From Terebella lapidaria (taxonomy: Eukaryota; Annelida; Polychaeta; Terebellida; Terebellidae): a stretch of DNA of 64,000 bases. This document shows positions 60,965-64,000 of the stretch, piece after piece (within the stretch, counting starts at the first letter, position 1; each line of letters starts with the position of its first letter). Position numbers and translations under genes: made by a program. The stretch is taken from positions 27,216,165-27,280,164 of the forward strand of contig OX424564.1 of NCBI GenBank assembly GCA_949152475.1. Reading direction: 5' to 3'. Under the pieces are notes generated by a model, which was given only the letters and a program-made list of their open reading frames with translations, had not been told where the DNA came from and did no database searches.

Positions 60965-61690
60965 ACTATGGATATAAATGTGTAATTTCATCAAAGACTA
61001 CAAACTGATATTTAAATGTCTGTTTCATGTCATTGTTTGTATTTATCACAATTTGTTGCAAAAAGACAAAGGGCACACTTCATGTAAAATTGTAAAACAC
61101 ATTCACTATTCACAAAGAGAATGCAATGTTTTAGACAGGAATATTGACAATGGAGATGAACTTTGCCAAGGTTTCAACATAAAATCAACTTTTACATGCA
61201 CTGTTCACAATGCATGTATTTTGTAGTGTTTTGCATCATGAACTGAACGAAACTCAATCTGAGTAGGTAGTAATTAAATTTTCAGGAAACTTTCTTCTTC
61301 GAAAGAAGGCTATATTTCACTATGGATATAACTGTGTAATTTCATCAAAGACTACAAACTGATATTTAAATGTCTGTTACATGTCATTCTTTGTATTTAT
61401 CACAATTTGTTTCAAAAAGACAAAGGGCACACGTCATGTAAAATTATAAAACACACATTCACTATTCACAAAGAGAATGCAATGTTTTAGACAGGAATAT
61501 TGTACAGGGTGGTTTGACAATGGAGATGAACTTTGCCAAGGTTTCAACATAAAATCAACTTTTACATGCACTGCTCACAATGCATGTATTTTGTAGTGTT
61601 TTGCATCATGAACTGAATGAAACTCAATCTGAGTAGGTAGTAATTAAATTTTCAGAAAACTTTCTTCTTCGAAAGAAGGCTATATTTCAG
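60965..61690. repeat. Direct tandem duplication, 355-bp period
   Basis: The unit starting CTATGGATATAAATGTG at 60965 and ending GAAAGAAGGCTATATTTCA is repeated from 61320 with a few substitutions. The second copy has a 14-base addition (near 61502, GTACAGGGTGGTTT) absent from the first. No coding content; the duplicated frames are shadows. Confidence 0.9.
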
Positions 61691-63749
61691 GACAATTAAG
61701 TACAAAATCAGTGTACAAACCGAGAAAGTGAAAAGTGTGGACAAAAGTGTAGATGCCTGCGATGAGCATAAAATATGTTGCGTACAACACTATAATCATG
61801 TAGTGAATAATGGATGTTACGCAAATTTCTTCAGGGAAACACCAGTGAGTAATGATAGGTCTCGTGCTGACAAAATAATACTGCCTCGCTGGGTGATTTA
61901 CATAATTTTGAGCAAAAAAAGTGGTTTGTGATGTAACTCCCCCAAAAGACTTGATACTGGTGGGATGATTTTGGGCCTAATTAATTAGAATTGAATAGAA
62001 AGACAAATAAAAACATTGTGAAAGTATGATTTCGTTTTCTGAACATCTTGAGTGAGATGAAAAAGAAAAATCTATCATTGTGCAAGGAGGAATGATTAAT
62101 CTTTAGCAGCCAAACCAATGGTATAAGCCTGATAATGCTGTGTGCTGAATAAATTTAGGAAGAAGCATTGTTGTGCCCTTTTTGTAGGCCTCTCTAGGCA
62201 AAATGTTATGGCACTTGATCTAATTTTTCACAAAAAAAAAAAAAAAAAAATGATTCTATGGCCCGTATGTCCCCTGTGATGCAAACATTCGGACCCTAAG
62301 ATCTATCTACAGCGTTCTCTGTATCTCTCTCCCGATTGATGCCTCGTCTTTCTAGTGTGGATACTTCAGCATCCTCAAGAGAGTAAAGACGAAATCTTTG
62401 ATCCTTTCCAGGCGATCTTCCCACGATCAGGCTTCTGTTGTCTTTGCCATCCATGATGGGGGAATTACTTGTCTACCCAGCCCCCCCCCCTCCCCCCCCC
62501 CCCCTCTCCCCATCCGGCACCACTATGGTCTTTTCTCAGGAGTTCCCCTTTTATGGATGATCTCCAAATGACTAGACCTAGTAAACCTACATTCTATAAT
62601 TTTCTGGGCACGCACTGACCCGAAATGACCAAACAAGGCATTTAATTGATTCACATGCAAATTGGTGGCAAATGGTCGCTGTACTACCATTGAGGAGCAC
62701 ACTAGAGCGTGTATCTTGAGGGGGAGAAGGACAGAGGGTATAATGTAAACTGTCATACATGACTGGAATAAAGAATTTAGGAAGAGTATTATGAACTGGT
62801 GCTCTGTTGCACGCATAACACTCTTTGAATAGTTGTACCAGAAATGGTGTCCTATGCACGGGTGTCTGGAAATTGTGCTACGTACTGTATGCACTGGTAT
62901 GCAATTACTAATTGCGCATGACGACAAGAACTCCGCGTTCGTGGTTATTGAGGGAACATTACAGTCCCAGATTTCCAGTGTTTAGATACCCGCTTCTACA
63001 CCAAAACCTGAACCAAAACTCTGATAAATACGGCTGGTTCCAATTTTGTGGGCCCAGCTGCATTTGCCAAATTGGGCAATAACCATGAAATGATTTGTGG
63101 CCGCTATCAAGTTCCCATATACAACCATCTTTCACTGTTGTACGTACGTTCATCATAAAATGTGTGCTCGGAAGTTCATTTTGGCCATGTTAGGTGTCCA
63201 TCAGACCTGTCACATGTGTCCTGAATCTGACGTGGAAATTGTCATCGAAATTGCTCTATTTGGCAAATTGGTTACGGCCAAATGTAATTTCAGACTAGTC
63301 TGCCATTCAGTTTATCCCCAAAATATACGGCACAAGGAAAAAAGATGAGTGATGAAGTTTGGCTTTGTCTGTTGTGCCCGTGTTTGCAAATTACTTTGGT
63401 TTTACTACAGTTTATCTGGCCACGATTTCATTCACGAAATTGGTACATGTAGCAGTTTTGGGTGACTCAACTTTACTGTTTTTTCTATGTTTCGTTCATC
63501 GCTGGATTCCACGCTGGTGATTGAAGATCTAAATCTAGTGCTAGCTTGTTCTCTGAGTTTGCTTTGGTTCCCAATTCTCGACTGGATTTTCCACTGGGCT
63601 GCCCCGGCCTCAAACAAGATGAAAATCAGGCTCAGAAACTTGAATTATTACAAGGACAAGTGTTCGATATCGTCAATTCGTCATGCGTAAAATCTCCGTG
63701 ATAGCCTGAGGTTATCTGCTGAGGGTACCCTCACTTGTTTATGGGTACT
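61691..63749 (+). other. Cadherin intron or flank, no gene seen
   Basis: AT-rich with a poly-A run near 62.23 kb and a poly-C tract at about 62.48-62.51 kb. No recognisable exon. Confidence 0.4.
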
Positions 63750-64000
63750 ACAGAGTTGCCAACTCGTACAGTTTTCCCGTATTTAGTACGGTTTTGAGAG
63801 CAAAATACGGGAGTACGACCAGTTACCAAAATAGTACGGTTTTGTGGCGCCAAATAAAATAATTTCGTACGTAGAAAATTTTTTTTTCCATGTATAAAAT
63901 CGAGAATTTTGACAAGTGCGCACACTTATTACGAAGACGCGCGAAGACGGACAGATACGGTAGCGGTCTTGTCAATGCTGCACGCTGATTGGCTGATCTG
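63750..64000. mobile_element. Probable terminus of a hAT-like DNA element, cut by the window end
   Basis: CAGAGTTGCCAACTCGTACA is followed by several AGTACGGTTTT-type words in both orientations. Its CAGAGTTGCCAA start fits hAT ends. The other end lies outside the window, so this cannot be confirmed here. Confidence 0.35.

Overview
This window is nuclear DNA of a metazoan, most likely a marine invertebrate. Genes have spliced exons with GT-AG introns and AATAAA signals, sit in an AT-rich background, and are surrounded by many different transposon relics. The phylum cannot be fixed from sequence alone. DIRS-type retroelements, non-autonomous TIR elements and arrays of GACCTTGA units fit invertebrate deuterostomes or lophotrochozoans. 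No prokaryotic, CRISPR or organellar features were seen.

Layout. (1) 0.9-3.6 kb, plus strand: a four-exon gene for an unrecognised 568-residue, probably nuclear, coiled-coil protein. (2) 5.46-5.79 kb, minus strand: a small single coding exon. (3) 6.1-14.1 kb: repeat-dominated, with foldback elements, DIRS-like terminal relics, two loci of GACCTTGA-rich tandem arrays, a hAT-type element with an 8-bp target duplication, and a minisatellite. (4) 14.3-17.2 kb, plus strand: a five-exon gene, apparently complete, for a secreted protein with a Cys-rich Kazal-like segment and a von Willebrand A domain. (5) 18-23 kb: a second transposon graveyard (TTAA-flanked foldback, Ty3/gypsy RT relic, recent 453-bp tandem duplication, decayed DIRS pol). 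(6) 24.1-36.8 kb, minus strand: the complete 16-exon nibrin gene (NBN/NBS1). Its intron 6 carries a 6.3-kb DIRS-like tyrosine-recombinase retrotransposon in the same orientation. (7) 37.2-38.7 kb: a long foldback element just upstream of nibrin. (8) 39.9-64 kb, plus strand: a GC-rich probable promoter, then the first coding exon of a cadherin-superfamily gene at 43.15-44.43 kb. Nearly all the remainder appears to be its first coding intron, with several mobile-element copies, RFX X-box palindromes and a 355-bp tandem duplication.

The host genes are unrelated and no operon-like logic is expected. Nibrin is the one gene of firm function (MRE11-RAD50-NBS1 DNA-break sensing). The best mobile-element story is the DIRS element: its 204-bp inverted repeats read as identical, its internal complementary region reproduces both ends joined, and its recombinase and RNase H residues are intact. 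However, the reverse-transcriptase core is deleted and gag carries an in-frame amber codon. A decayed relative at 21.8-22.9 kb still holds the segment missing from the intronic copy.
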